From: Sporothrix humicola
Taxonomy: Eukaryota > Ascomycota > Sordariomycetes > Ophiostomatales > Ophiostomataceae
Assembly: GCA_021396245.1 (NCBI GenBank)
Contig: WNYE01000022.1
Coordinates: 372,001-436,000, forward strand
Reading direction: 5' to 3'
Length of the DNA: 64,000 nucleotides
Positions 1 to 11,723 of this stretch are shown piece by piece. A program made the translations under genes and the position numbers. The notes beneath the pieces were generated by a model. That model saw nothing but the letters and a program-made list of their open reading frames with translations, made no database searches and was not told the DNA's origin. How positions within the stretch are numbered: position 1 is the first letter of the stretch; every line of letters begins with the position of its first letter.

Positions 1-3000
1 CATCGACAAAACGTCAATTTGTAGCCGATCATTTTACATCGCTGGGAGCATCCATGAAACGAAGCTATCGCTGCTCTGCCTTGCACCTCGTTTGTTGACT
101 CGCAATGGGATTTCTCGATTCTCTCAGCCGCGCGACATGGGTGCAAGGTACCAAAATCCGTTGTCTCAAAAGATTTTGGCGCCTGAAATTGTATTGGCTA
201 AAAATCGTCGATGGCCAGCCAATTCGGCTTGAGGCGGATTGGTTTGGCAGTGCTCCGCCCCACGATTGAGGCCAGCCGCCAACGGAGTACGCCTGAGGCC
301 GTGCATCCAATGGCTTTCACTAAGATCTGGGCTTCAGGGCTGGGGATTGATGATGAGATGAAGAAAAAAAAAAAAAAAAAGAGTGGATGAGATGCAGGAA
401 TTAAAAAAAAAGCCCAGGACGTAGAAACGGAAAGAGGACTTGGTGGTTGTTGGGCAAGAGCGGCCTGTTGAAGAGACCCTTATTGCTTTGGCAGTGACTG
501 TATGGTGCCCAATAGCACTTGCCTCTTTGGGCAATTAATCTCGAGGATAGCTGGCGATGATTGGTCTGCCCTGACTTAAACGGGGAAAAGTGCAGTTTAC
601 TCATCGGAACAACGACTATCAAGAGCATTGTTTTCGTGCCTCATATTTGATAAATCTATTGGCTATAAAAATAACAAGAAAGAGACGTAAATGAAGAGAC
701 TACGCGAATACGACAAGAGCTTGCACGTGAGGTCTAAACAATGTGTCAGAAGAGGGGTGTGTCAGGAAAGAGTTAGGCTGCCATGCGGGCCGGCAGGAAC
801 GACTGGCAGGACGGCCTCACCTTGGATTCGCCGGGTGGACGGCTGCGCACAAATTTGTGTCGGTGTAAAGCATAGGGCATATGCAAGCAAGGATCACGAA
901 CAAGGATACGAAATAAAGTTTTGAGCTAGATGAGGTATTTTTCCCCCATGATTTTTATATTTGAGATGCCTGTTTTGGGCTTCACATTGTCTCCCGTTGA
1001 TAGACATCTTGACTCAACTCAAGTCACCTGTATCTCAAGACTTGGTTGGAGCTTCTTTGCCTGTTCAATATTAGTAAAATCTACTGCCATATTTACTCTG
1101 GCCCGTGACCAAGGCTAAGGCGTCCGATCTGCGGTATCAAGGCGGTGATAGAAGGCTCGAGGTCCAATGATGCTCTGGCTCATATGAGGTGGCTCCATAT
1201 TGGAGAATTCTGAGCAAATAAAAATACAGAAAAATAGACAAGAGTAAACAAGACCCAGGACTAGCCTATCTAAACATCTTTTGACCCTCCATCTCAAGTT
1301 TGTGACGCCCGAACCGGTGCCGGAGGACACATACCAGGACGACACATGGCAAATCATTTGCCTTGTTGCCTGGCTAGTAGACAACTGGTGTAAGTGCTAT
1401 GGCTGTTGCCTTTTTTGTGCCTCTGTGACATGGAGATTGAGAGAAAAAGAAATAAGCGTGTCGACATGAACACAAGAAATGCAGAACAGCACTGATTCCT
1501 GTAGCCTTTTCTTCTTCTTCTTTTTTTGATATTTTTACACTTTTGAGGCTGTCAGAGGATATCAACACACCTACAATGTGAAAGGATCAGGATTACGCTA
1601 CAGTATTTTGTACTATTGTGACTCGAAAGAGCATAATGTGGCAGCTATGTGGCTCATAGGGCTGGGATATCAGCACGTAAACACCGTATATCAAATGGAC
1701 AAAAAAGAGGTAGGACAGTTGCACAGTTTCACAGGAAGATATCAACAATGCTTCGACGGCATGGTCGCAAAGCTAGCCAGCCTTGCAGATGTTGTCCAAC
1801 GTCACCCAACCCATATGGGCCACGGGGCAAGAAATGGCTCTGCTGCCTAAATAATAGAAGCGTGGAAGTAGCTGTTGGATGAAATGGTAGTGATCATAGA
1901 GGACAGACATGAATAAATTCGGAGACTCATGCCCGTGGCTTTCTGGATAACTAAAAAAGGTGCAATATACTGTGTGAAAGACTTCTCATATATTTTACGA
2001 AAGGTGCGTGAATTCGTGTGAGAATATTTGAATTCGTTTGAGGCCCGGTGAATGTGCTTCATGAGGTTGTCGATAATATATGAATTTGCACAATACGAAG
2101 AAAGATCGATGGATGACTGGACCGGGTGCGAAAACGGGATGGCGGGCCAACAGTTGCAGTTGAATTATAGAAACGGCTGCCTCATAGAATTGAAAAAAAA
2201 AAGTAGGAACCATTAAGAGGAAAGAGAAAAAAAAAGGCTAGGGGAAGCTAGTGGAAGCCAGAGGAAAAGACTGAAAGGCAGAAAGAGACCCGATGTGTCG
2301 GCCTGGGATACCTCCAGAATTGGTATGTAGGCGATGTGTCAAAGCAGACGAGAAGAGGGTAAGGAGGGCAGGATGAAAAAAAAGCCAATACCTGGCAAGC
2401 AGAAAAAAAATACCAAACTCTAAACGGTGTACCTCACTTGCTATGGAAATTCAGCGTTTACGTGAGTCACCCGGGACACACACAAAGTTAAAAAAGCCTT
2501 CTGGACATACCCCCCCTTTCTTCGACCCTGGTCAAGGGAAGCTCTCAAGAGGGCTGTCCAGAAAGAGGCATCAACAGCCTCAGGGGTCTCCACTTGGTGG
2601 AGAGAGAGAGAGAGAAAGGAGCTTGCCGTCCCCCCAAGATCAAGGACTCTGTGCCTCCTGCCTGGAATCGACTCTTGCTGTCTAAGAGAGACGAGACTCT
2701 CTCTGACCTCCTTCTTTCCCAAAAGTATTAAATCCAAGGCATCCCCACCGTTCCCTCCGTGGAACAGCGGAATTAAAAAACAGAAGAAGAGCAAGACAAT
2801 AGAAACTCCCGGAATATCAAAAGAACAACTTTTATATTCTCGCGTCAGCAAAAACCAACAACATCAGCAGCAGCAGAGCGACAGAACACTTCCTTACATC
2901 AACGCCCAAGGCAAACATATTCACGACCTAAACGGGAAGAAAACACGCAAGCTCCCGAGCCCGACTTCCCGATATCCGCCACCGTCAAAAACACAAAAGG

Positions 3001-4583
3001 CACAGAGAGTGGCTGTCTTGAATCTGACGAGTGTTACCAGCAAACCGGAGCAAAGGCCGGGAACAAAAACAAATATCACAAGGACAAAACGGCATTTATT
3101 TGTCCGAGTCCTCGTTTATTCGATTGTCCAAATCAACGAAAAGTTGACTCTTTTCGAGAGGCAAATTTCAAGGTTAGTCAATTTTCATTCGCTTGTTTCT
3201 TGTTCACGGATCTTTACCTCCTTTCACTCAATCCACTCGTCCACTTTTCACATTTTTTGTCATTGTTGTTCTTTTCGTTTTTGAATTTTGCCGCTCGCTT
3301 GTTGGGGAAAGTCGCCCTCCTGGATCGTATTAGATCATGTTGTCGTCGTCAACTTGCTAGGCAGTTCTGGCGTTTATGCGCTGTGGTCTTCCCCCGAAGC
3401 TCAATAGCTTCGCCAGCCAACTTCGCCTCCTTAGGCAGACACAAGCCCCCCAGCGGGGATCATTTTGGGGGCCTAAAAGCCCGAGGCCTAGGGCCCAAAA
3501 CGAAGCCTGGCGCCAATCGTTTATGGGGCTGAGCGTGGCTTGACTCATTTTGGGCTGGAGTCACGTTACCCGCACGCTTTCCCTCCGGTCTCCCTCCCTC
3601 CCAGGCTGACGAATCGTCTTTACGTCTGCTTAGCACGCCTAAACGTGGCGGAAAAACCAGCTGGCGGCACAAAAACGCCACACAGGACAGATCCCCACAA
3701 AATCCCTCCTTCCGTCTTCCTCCGCACGTCTCCTTCCTTTTTCTCTCTGCAAAACGCGTGTTTTTCCCACACCCAAAATCCCACCTGCACCTGGCAAAAA
3801 ATTGATGCCTTGTTTTCTCTCTCTCTTTTGCATTTACAACCTCAGGCATTATCACCATCCCATCCCACCACACAAACACCACATCCAATAACGCACCAAC
3901 ACCGGTCTCAAAGCAGTAGCCCATTGCAACCAAATAAGCTATTTGCTATTTTTTCACGTTCTTCCGTGCAGAAGGTGCTTGCGACACGACACTGACATTT
4001 TATCCGCGTCCCCGTCCAGATCCGTCACATCCTTTTGACAAAGTGCCAAAAAGGATCCAAAAGACGTGCACAGCTCAAGATTCTCGAAAAGCAGAGCCCA
4101 GAAAGGTCATTTCTGCTGCTTTTCGGGGTTTGGCACGTCGGTCAGCAAACGGACTTTCGAGGGCCCGCATTCACGCCGACTCCAAGTCAACGGCCTCCGA
4201 GTTGCTGCAGTCCGGCATCAATCCTCATTTCCTTTTTCCTTTTTGCCATCACGGTCTTGAGCTTCCCTTGACATCTGACCCTGTCACCCGTCCCCAGTCG
4301 CGTCTTCTTCCCGTACAGCTGTTCCGGCTTACTTTTTGCACCCAAACAACTCACTTTATTTTCTTACACTTTTTTCTCTGTTTCTTACGCATCCTTCCAC
4401 ACTTTATTTTTATTCCTTACCCCTTCTCCGCATCCTTTTTTTGGTTGGTAGCCTGGTGGATCAACGATTTTCACTGGTTACTAGTTTCCCGTGAACGTCA
4501 TCTCTGTCGTTCACTTTTTCACATATTCTCCTTGGCACTTTTTTGTTTTAATTTTATCATATCCTCACTCTTCACACGCCACG
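1..4583. other. Long region upstream of the CON7-like gene, no gene seen
   Basis: No open frame here looks coding: all are short, overlap one another on both strands and give low-complexity or cysteine/arginine-rich translations. The last kilobase before the ATG at 4584 is strongly pyrimidine-rich with many TTTTC and CTTCC runs, as in a long transcribed 5' leader. There is a run of 17 A at 364-380. A CON7-type regulator with a long leader would explain much of the span, but the transcription start cannot be placed from sequence. Confidence 0.6.
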
Positions 4584-6206
4584 ATGGGGATGGTATATGA
4601 GTCGTCAAGGCAGCGCTCCTTTCTGCAGGACGAAAGCTATCCCAACATCGACCAGGTTGATGATGAGGTTGACCGTTATGGCGAAGCTGACGACAATAAT
4701 GTGGCTTCAGTTATGCATGACGTCGGCGATGTAAGCGACCTCGCCGTCGCTGTTAGCTACCAGCCTTCCGAACAGTCTATTTTGGCTTCCAGCAAGCCAC
4801 ATCTACTCGACGATACGCACCTCGATGTCGACGACGTTGTTGTCGGCGATGACAGCGTCGGTGACGGCGCAGACCACGGTCTTCCAGACTCCTCCGACTT
4901 GAGCTCCGCCGCGGCTGCTGCTGCTGCTGCCGCCGCCGCCGCCGCCAATATGCAAGCTGCAGAGGCAGCCGCAGAGGCCGCAGCAGCGGCAGAACTGGCA
5001 GCAAGCATGGCCATGTCTCGACACAACTCCCACAACACAAACTCCGGACAAACTCTGCAACCCGCCTCGCTCTCCCCCGGATCCCCCATGTCCATGAAGG
5101 GCACCCCGTCACCAACACCCAGTGCCAGCAATTCTTACCGCGTCAAGCCGATCCCCAAGCCGGAGCGGAATGTTCAGAAGAACAGTCAGGGCTTATACGA
5201 ATGCTCATGGCCAGACTGCTCTGAAGAGACGCGGCAGTTTGGACGCAAGTGCGAGTACAACAAACATATGGACAAGCACGAGCGCCCGTATCGTTGTGCC
5301 GTACCCGGCTGCCAGAAGATGCCCGGCTTTACTTACTCGGGCGGCCTTCTCCGCCACGAGCGCGAAGTCCACGGCAAACACGGCGGGCCACGGAATCCGC
5401 TTCACTGCCCAATCGAAACCTGCAAACGATTTACTGGAAAGGGCTTTTCTCGGCAGGAGAATCTCAACGAGCACATGCGGCGTGTCCACTTGATTACGAC
5501 CACCGGCCCGAATGATGTCGCCATGGTAGCAAATAACCCAGTCGCCAGCGCACTGCTTAGCCACACACACAACGGCATGTTGGACGTGAACATGCTTCGG
5601 TCCCTCGGTCATGTCCTGCCAAACACACCTCCGCAAACCGCAGAGACTCTCCCGAATGGCAACAAGAGTGGCAGTCCCGGCGTTAACGGTAGCAACCACG
5701 GCAACAACAACAACAGCAACAACAACAACGCGGCTGCCGCTGCTGCCGCCGCCGCGGCAGCTGCCAACGCTGTGGCTGGTCTCCCCTCGCTTCTCTCCGA
5801 CGACAGCGATGATGCCAAGACAATGGAGAGCCTCGGAATGCTTATGAACCGCGGACGCAAGCGGACGGCTTCCTCGCTGATTGGCGACGACGAAAGTGTT
5901 GTCGACGATGGCGGTCTTGTGGGTGGTGCTCATCTTGGGGATTTCGGCCACCGCAGCAGCTCCAGCCATGACCTGCTGCGTGAGGAAGTGAAGCGCTTCC
6001 GACGCGAGAACGAGGACCTGCGCAAACAGGTCGAGCTCCAGAAGCGTCAGACCGATGCCATGATGCGGCAGATTGCTGAGCTGCAGCGCGCCGCCGCGGC
6101 CCAGCAGCAGGTTCAGCAAGCCCAGCATCAGCAGCAAAACCAGCAGGCCCAACAGCAGGATCTCGACGATGTCCTGGGCTCTTCCGCTTCGCCATCTGCA
6201 ATCTAA
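4584..6206 (+). CDS. con7: CON7-like C2H2 zinc-finger transcription factor
   Basis: Single-exon gene of 540 aa. The in-frame frame stays open 31 codons further upstream but lacks a sensible start, so I chose the ATG at 4584 in context ACG-ATG-GGG. Three C2H2 fingers are visible: C207/C212/H228/H232, C238/C243/H258/H263 and C275/C280/H297/H302. The linkers between them (GFTYSGGLLRHEREVH, then GKGFSRQENLNEHMRRVH) are characteristic of CON7, a regulator of conidiation and infection-structure genes in Magnaporthe and Fusarium. Before the fingers are an acidic segment and an alanine tract near residues 109-121. After them come an Asn tract and a second Ala tract (about 372-395), a basic motif GRKRTAS, a leucine-rich coiled coil (about 463-503) and a Gln-rich tail. 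Nuclear, sequence-specific DNA binding is expected. The family assignment rests on the finger block; the tracts are low complexity and probably vary between strains. Confidence 0.82.
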   Translation: MGMVYESSRQRSFLQDESYPNIDQVDDEVDRYGEADDNNVASVMHDVGDVSDLAVAVSYQPSEQSILASSKPHLLDDTHLDVDDVVVGDDSVGDGADHGLPDSSDLSSAAAAAAAAAAAAANMQAAEAAAEAAAAAELAASMAMSRHNSHNTNSGQTLQPASLSPGSPMSMKGTPSPTPSASNSYRVKPIPKPERNVQKNSQGLYECSWPDCSEETRQFGRKCEYNKHMDKHERPYRCAVPGCQKMPGFTYSGGLLRHEREVHGKHGGPRNPLHCPIETCKRFTGKGFSRQENLNEHMRRVHLITTTGPNDVAMVANNPVASALLSHTHNGMLDVNMLRSLGHVLPNTPPQTAETLPNGNKSGSPGVNGSNHGNNNNSNNNNAAAAAAAAAAAANAVAGLPSLLSDDSDDAKTMESLGMLMNRGRKRTASSLIGDDESVVDDGGLVGGAHLGDFGHRSSSSHDLLREEVKRFRRENEDLRKQVELQKRQTDAMMRQIAELQRAAAAQQQVQQAQHQQQNQQAQQQDLDDVLGSSASPSAI

Positions 6207-6446
6207 GCGTTGGGCCTTCGCCTACCTCTTCTGCCTCCTTACCCTGCCGGGTATATGTTTTATTCACTTGTTTTGTCTTGGCCCGTTTTTGTGCACTGTG
6301 CCGCTTTCTTCCTTTTCTTCTTTTGTCGCCTTTGCTCTTTCTTGCAGGCTATTTTTTGTTTGTCCAGCCAGCGAGTTTTGATATTTTAGCTTGTCTCATC
6401 TCTTGTATCTGTTTTGTTTCTTTTTCCTTTTTGATTGCTACAAACC

Positions 6447-6478
<32 letters not shown>

Positions 6479-7364
6479 TTCTATATCTCTTCTCTGGTGG
6501 GATTACACGGTTTTCTTATCTTTATACACGGGATATGCATGGGAAGGAGTTCTGCGGTTCACACAATCTCTACTTTTTGTGTTATGTCTACAAGTTTGAA
6601 AGACGTTTGGTCGTTCGGTTTTATTCCCCTCTTGTTTGTATTCTCTTTTTCGGCTCGGTTCACTGTTTTTCTTGTTATGAGTGGTACACATGTTCAGTAG
6701 TTTCTTCTCTCTATTTTTCTCTATCTCTTCTTCTTCTTCTTTCTTATCACGATGTTCTGGTCTTATGGGTTTCTTTTTAACGCTTTTTGTCTCTTTCCTC
6801 ACTCTCAAGATGCATATTTCCCCGGCGCCCTTCCATGGTGCCTCATAGAGGATACTCCCCTTTGGTAGTCCACTTTTCACTTTCGCCTCTATCCGTATAT
6901 ACTCTCAACTCTGTATTTATATTCTTCATTGCTAGTACATTCCCCCTCCCTCGTTGTATTCTTTTGCTGCCGGATACCACTGTATATCGCCCCATCTCCC
7001 TCTCATGTTACATATTATCATGAAGTGTCTTATCTGTATGTACCAAATAACTTTCTTTGACCCCTCCTCCACTTCCCAATATACCCGTACATAAAATTAT
7101 GTGTCTGATGCTGTGTCGTTCCTCTATTGGAGTATTGACCCGTCTCAACGTAGAAACTCAAAGTCGTAGCTTCAAAGATTTTTAGTATATATGTGCCGTG
7201 ATATTTCTAATCTTTGCGCCCCGAGTTCGTCGACGCCCATTCAATCCCGTCCAAGACTGCAACACAAGGTAAAACGAAAACGCCGAAACAAAAACCAGAC
7301 AAGAGACTCCTCACCGCCAGCTACTAGTCATACATCCAACAACCGATCGATATGTTTGAGCTCG
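6207..7364. other. Convergent 3' interval between CON7-like and coiled-coil genes
   Basis: This is a T/C-rich 3' flank shared by two converging genes. It carries a (CT)9(GT)7 microsatellite at 6447-6478 and many TTTCTTTT runs. Short open frames here, such as 6278-6700, are hydrophobic because of the T-richness and do not look coding. Confidence 0.6.
6447..6478. repeat. Compound CT/GT microsatellite
   Basis: Nine CT units are followed directly by seven GT units, about 240 bp past the stop codon of the CON7-like gene, so probably inside its 3' UTR. Confidence 0.9.
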
Positions 7365-9427
7365 TTAAATCTCAAAGATGGGGCCGATACCCTCGGCACC
7401 GCCTTGCCGACTCTCAACCAGGTCCAGCCGCCAGCCTTCCCAGTTCTTGAGCGCCCGCTTGGCCTCTCTTACACGCTCGAGCCGCTGCCGGGCCTCTTCT
7501 TCTTGTGCGCGCCGGAACGCCTCCTCGTCAAAGTCCATATCGTCGTCGTCGTCTAGCAAGCCATCGTCGTCGTGTCCATGGTGGCCGTGGCCATGATGCG
7601 AGTGGTCGACGCCGCCACCAGTCACGGCCGAGAAGAAGTCGCCGATTGCACCACTGACGCCGCCGCTCACAGAGCCCGTGTGGCCCTTTCTGGCGCCGCC
7701 AGCCATTGGCGAGAGATCCACGTCGCTAAAGTGGCGGCTGCCGGCACCGCCTGGCGTGTCGTCGGGGCCCACCTGCAGCTCTTTCCGGCGCTCGTGCCAG
7801 ATGCCGTGGCGGAGGTCGGTATTCTCGGCTTCCAGCTCGCGCACGCGGCGGTCCAGCTGCTCAATGCGCTCGCTGGCCTCGGGGGAGCTGGCGAGCAGCT
7901 CGTCCAAGTGCTCGTTGTCGGTGCCGCCGCCATCGCGTGCGTCCGTCTTGCGCAGCCGCAGGTTCTCGGCCTCGACACGCTCAAGCTTCGTTTTGGCTTC
8001 GGCCAGGTCCTTGTCGACGCGCTCCTTGTCACGGCGCAGCGCCTGTGTCCGCGCATCGTGTTCCTTGTGCAGCGTTGTCAGGGTGGTGACCTTCTTCTCG
8101 AGGCCGTCGGCCTTCTTGGTCAGCTCGTCGCGCTCCTTGCGCAGTTCCTCGGTTTCTTTCTCGAGCGTCTTGAGCTTGGTCTCAGCGCTTGTGCGAGCAC
8201 TACCTTCGCGGACAGCCTTTTCGGACGTGCGGTCAAGGTTGCGCTTGAGCTCGGCCAGCTCACGCTGTGCCGTGCCGGCGGCCTTTTCGGCGCGCTCCAG
8301 CTTCTCCTCGAGCGCGGCGACCTGTTCTTGGCGGCCGTGCTTTGGTGCGCTGCCGTTGCCATCGCCCTCTTCGTCATCGTCTCCACCGCCTGCACCGTTG
8401 ACAGACAGCCGCTCGACTTGTGCACGCAAACGCGACATTTCCAGCTCCATTGTCTCAATCGTCTGCGACTTTGACCGCAGCTGTGTCTCGAGCTCGGATG
8501 TCGGTGGTGAGCTGACGCTCATGGACGGCGAGGCGCCATGACGGCTGTTGGAGCGGGCCTGCAGTTGTGTCTTTTGGCGTGTGAGAGCAGCAATCTCGGA
8601 TTTCTAGAACACGACGTTAGTATCATCACTTAAAGGTGTGTTTACAAGGGTAGGTGCTGGATGCTTACCAGCTTGGAAACTTCGGATGAATCGCCGCTGG
8701 CGCCGTCGCGTGTGTCTGCCAGGGCATCTTCAGCCTTTTGCCAGCGCTTCTCAGCATCGGCATTCTCCTTTGTAAGACGCTTGTTTTGGCGCTCGAGCTC
8801 GTCAATGCGCGACGCCTGCTTGCGGTAGATGTCGGCTGCAGTCTCGCCGTCGGCGCTGGGGCTGAGTGGACCCCCCTGGCGGAAAGACGCAGAACGCAAA
8901 CGCGACTGTTCGGAGGGGGAGGGTGCTGTGATTTTGGGGGAAAGCGGCTCGCCGACCGTGTCGTCTTCCTCGTCCTTTTCATTGTCCTTGTCGTCGTCTT
9001 TGCTTTCATCCTTTGCCTCCTCCTTGTCCTTATCGGCCTCTTCGTCGGCATCGGCTTTGTCGTCCTTTTCGTCCTTGTCTTCCTTGTCATCCTTCTTGCC
9101 CTTCTTCTTCTTCTTTTTCTTGTCGCTCTTCCCTGCAGCCGCGTCCATCTTCTCAGACTTGTCAGCCTTTTCTGTGGTGTCTGCTGCCTCATCCTTGCCT
9201 TCTTCTTTCGTCTCCTCCTCTGCCACCTCCTTGTCGTCGTCTGCTGCCGGCTCCTCCGCCTCCTCGTCCTCTACTGCCTTTGCATCGCTGGCAGCTTTGT
9301 CTTTCTTGCCGCCCTTCTTGCCGGAAGCACCAGCAGCACCGCCAGTCTGCTTCTTCTTCTTGAGTGCCTCGACACGCTTCTTGGCCGCGGCAAGTTTCTC
9401 AGCTTTCGCCTTGTCTTCGTCGGCCAT
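7365..9427 (-). CDS. Coiled-coil protein with charged N-terminus ('M protein repeat' type)
   Basis: Two exons: 9427-8669 and 8603-7365, joined across a 65-nt intron with donor GTAAGC and acceptor CTAG. The join is in phase 0 after a Leu codon, and the product is 665 aa. It starts MADEDKAKAEKLAAAKKRVE. Residues about 20-150 are extreme low complexity: alternating Lys blocks (KKKKKKKGKK) and Asp/Glu blocks. A Ser/Pro-rich linker follows, then a long heptad-like coiled coil (about 180-490) rich in E, K, L and R. Near the C-terminus are a GG/His-rich stretch with HHGHGHHGHDDD, an acidic patch and a final basic helix. This layout matches a conserved but uncharacterised family often labelled 'M protein repeat protein' in filamentous ascomycetes. 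A tethering or scaffold role is only a guess. Family name is moderately sure, gene structure is sure. Confidence 0.75.
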
Positions 9428-10561
9428 GGTGGGCTAGTCGTGGAGCTGGTGAGAGGGACGTAATGGAAGTCGGGGGATGCAATTGTATCAATCTCGTAGG
9501 GTATTACACGGAAAAGGGAATCGAAACACCAAGGCGTTTGGTTGTTGTGTTCGTAATGTTGACAATTGCGAAGAATGATGGAAAGCGAAAGGTGGTGCAG
9601 CTGCTGTTTCGAGCTGGTAGCGTTAACTTGGGTAGCGGCTTCTAAACACGTCACTCAAAAGGGGAAAGATGCCAGAGAGCTCCTTCTCAGCCCGTAGTTT
9701 TGCATACTAATTCCACTGGGAAGCTGCAATGCACACTGTTCGACAGCACCTTCCCAGTGGTGGGCGCAAGTAAGAATTGTGGGACCGAGAGAGAAGGTGC
9801 ACTAGCGCGTTTCTGGGACTGCTGCTTCCATTTTCATTCCCATTCCCATTTTCACTCTCACGAGCTCGACGTATTAATACAGCGCATGCATGCTGGACCC
9901 CAGGCGGTGGATCGCCTTAAACATGCCCTAGACCTGCGAACCCGGCCGTTTTAGCGTGAGCTCTCACTCGTTTCCCCCGCTCTCCTTTCTCTTGCTGCAC
10001 TCGCCATTTGCCAATTGCGCACCTTCCATCCCATTTCCAGTGCACCTGCCCCGCGAACAAAGAGAGGGAGGAAGAAAAAGTTGGCAGCGAATTAAGCGGG
10101 ATTGAATACAAAGACGTTCTTTCCCCGGCTTTGCGACAACCCTTAAAAAGAAAGAAGGAGTACCCTGGACTGGATAACGATGTGAGGGAAGCCCTTTCCC
10201 AACAAAAAGCCTAGAGAAAAGCATCAGGATTCCCCTTTGATCAGGACGACTTCTCTCCTCACATCATCGCCAATTGGAAAGCATCTCTTGCGCATCTTCA
10301 TCTTTACTTCTACGCCAATTGCCATATCCAATCCCATATTGCTTTACCCACAGGACGACCGCAAGACGCCACAGACGACAAAAGGACCAGACATTAGGGA
10401 AACCAAGACATCGAACCAAAGGACATTCCCCATACTATTGGACTTACCATTCGGTCTCTCTCTCTCCGTTCAGTGTTCTCCACTCCCCTTCCATACCTCT
10501 CCTTTCCTACGGTATTTTCCTTTTTTTCTTCTTTCTTTGGTCTGCTCCTACTTAAGGGACA
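9428..10561. other. Divergent promoter interval
   Basis: This is about 1.1 kb between the starts of the coiled-coil gene (leftward) and the small unrecognised gene (rightward). It contains an imperfect CATTCC/CATTTT reiteration near 9830-9860 and pyrimidine-rich leader sequence before 10562. No coding frame is convincing. Confidence 0.6.
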
Positions 10562-11311
10562 ATGGCTGCCCTGCCACGCCAGTTCCCGGACCTTGCCATC
10601 CACTTGACAGACCAGACCCGGACGCCCATTGTCTCCTCGGCCAGTGGATGGGGACAAGACGAGGCAGACGATGAACCAAGCCAGGAGACACAGATAGAGA
10701 CGGACGGTGGTGTCACAAAGCCCACCCGCCAGCAGCGGGCAGCGGCATTGGACGATCTGGCGGCAACGGCGCTCCGCGCCCGGGATGCGGCCGCCCGGCT
10801 GGGTCTTGGAGCCGATATGCCTCGGGCGTCGGATGCAGAAGGGCCCGACGGCTCGTCTGCGTCGCTGCTGGCTGCCCTGGGGATGACGCCTCCGGAACAC
10901 ATGGTGGTGACGTACAGCACAGGCAGCGTGGTCATTAACAGTTTCTTGGACCCGCGGCAGCAGCGGCGGCGGCAGCGCCAGGAGCAACAGTACCGGCAGC
11001 TGCAGCAGGCCCAGCAGAGCCAGATCAATGCCATGGCATCGGCATCCGCTTCCGGATCATCACAATCACCAGGACATGGCCAACCGGGGAACCAAGTGGA
11101 GACCAATGGACTACCATCAGACGCCGACGACAACAGCGATATTGACGACGAGGCCGAAGATGCCGCCAGCGGCCGTGCGCCGTTACTTTTGGGATTGGTT
11201 GCCGCACCGGATGCGCAGTCGTTGGGAGATGCCCGGCGGGCGAGCGCTCGGTTAGAACGCGTTGGCTTGGCCGTGCAACAGGAACTGGCCGCTCAGGATA
11301 GAAGGAGATGA
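10562..11311 (+). CDS. Hypothetical protein, fungal-specific, function unknown
   Basis: Intronless frame of 249 aa. The ATG at 10562 follows a pyrimidine-rich leader and GGGACA. The N-terminal third (FPDLAIHLTDQTRTPIVSS) looks folded. The next part is acidic and Gln/Ala-rich. A short hydrophobic core follows (MVVTYSTGSVVINSFLDP), then an Arg/Gln-rich helix (RQQRRRQRQEQQYRQLQQ), another acidic stretch and a C-terminal amphipathic helix (DARRASARLERVGLAVQQ). GC-rich codon third positions match neighbouring genes. The core and final helix resemble small conserved ascomycete proteins of unknown function. I considered a proteasome-assembly chaperone and cannot support it. It converges on the transketolase gene, with 412 bp between stop codons. 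Confidence 0.6.
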   Translation: MAALPRQFPDLAIHLTDQTRTPIVSSASGWGQDEADDEPSQETQIETDGGVTKPTRQQRAAALDDLAATALRARDAAARLGLGADMPRASDAEGPDGSSASLLAALGMTPPEHMVVTYSTGSVVINSFLDPRQQRRRQRQEQQYRQLQQAQQSQINAMASASASGSSQSPGHGQPGNQVETNGLPSDADDNSDIDDEAEDAASGRAPLLLGLVAAPDAQSLGDARRASARLERVGLAVQQELAAQDRRR

Positions 11312-11723
11312 TGGAGAGGATAAAGTAGAAGGCAGCGAAAAATCAGGAGTGGGGGAGGTCGTCCGACTTGCGACTATATTTGTGTTTATACAAGCTTAAA
11401 ATGTACATACTTTTGCGACAAAACGGCGGGGCATACAGGGTACAGGGCTCACAAGGGTATCCTTTATCAAGACATCCTGTCACGGCTGGGCATTGGGAAT
11501 CTTGGTAGACAAAAAGCACCTCAATCAATTTTTTTTTCTTTTTTTCAGGAGGATTCTATCTAATATGTGCCTACTTTGACTTGGTGTATATTACGAAAAC
11601 CGCCGACAAAGAAACTCTTCAAAATGCAAACACAAAAGCACCGGAAATCTGAAATGGGAAAACGTCAATTGCATAACACCGGGTGCCTAATTTTTTATAT
11701 CCTTATCCATTCCCCGACAGCAC
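11312..11723. other. Convergent 3' interval
   Basis: This 412-bp span holds the 3' flanks of the small unrecognised gene and of transketolase. A T-rich run occurs near 11,530-11,545. No gene is seen. Confidence 0.6.
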
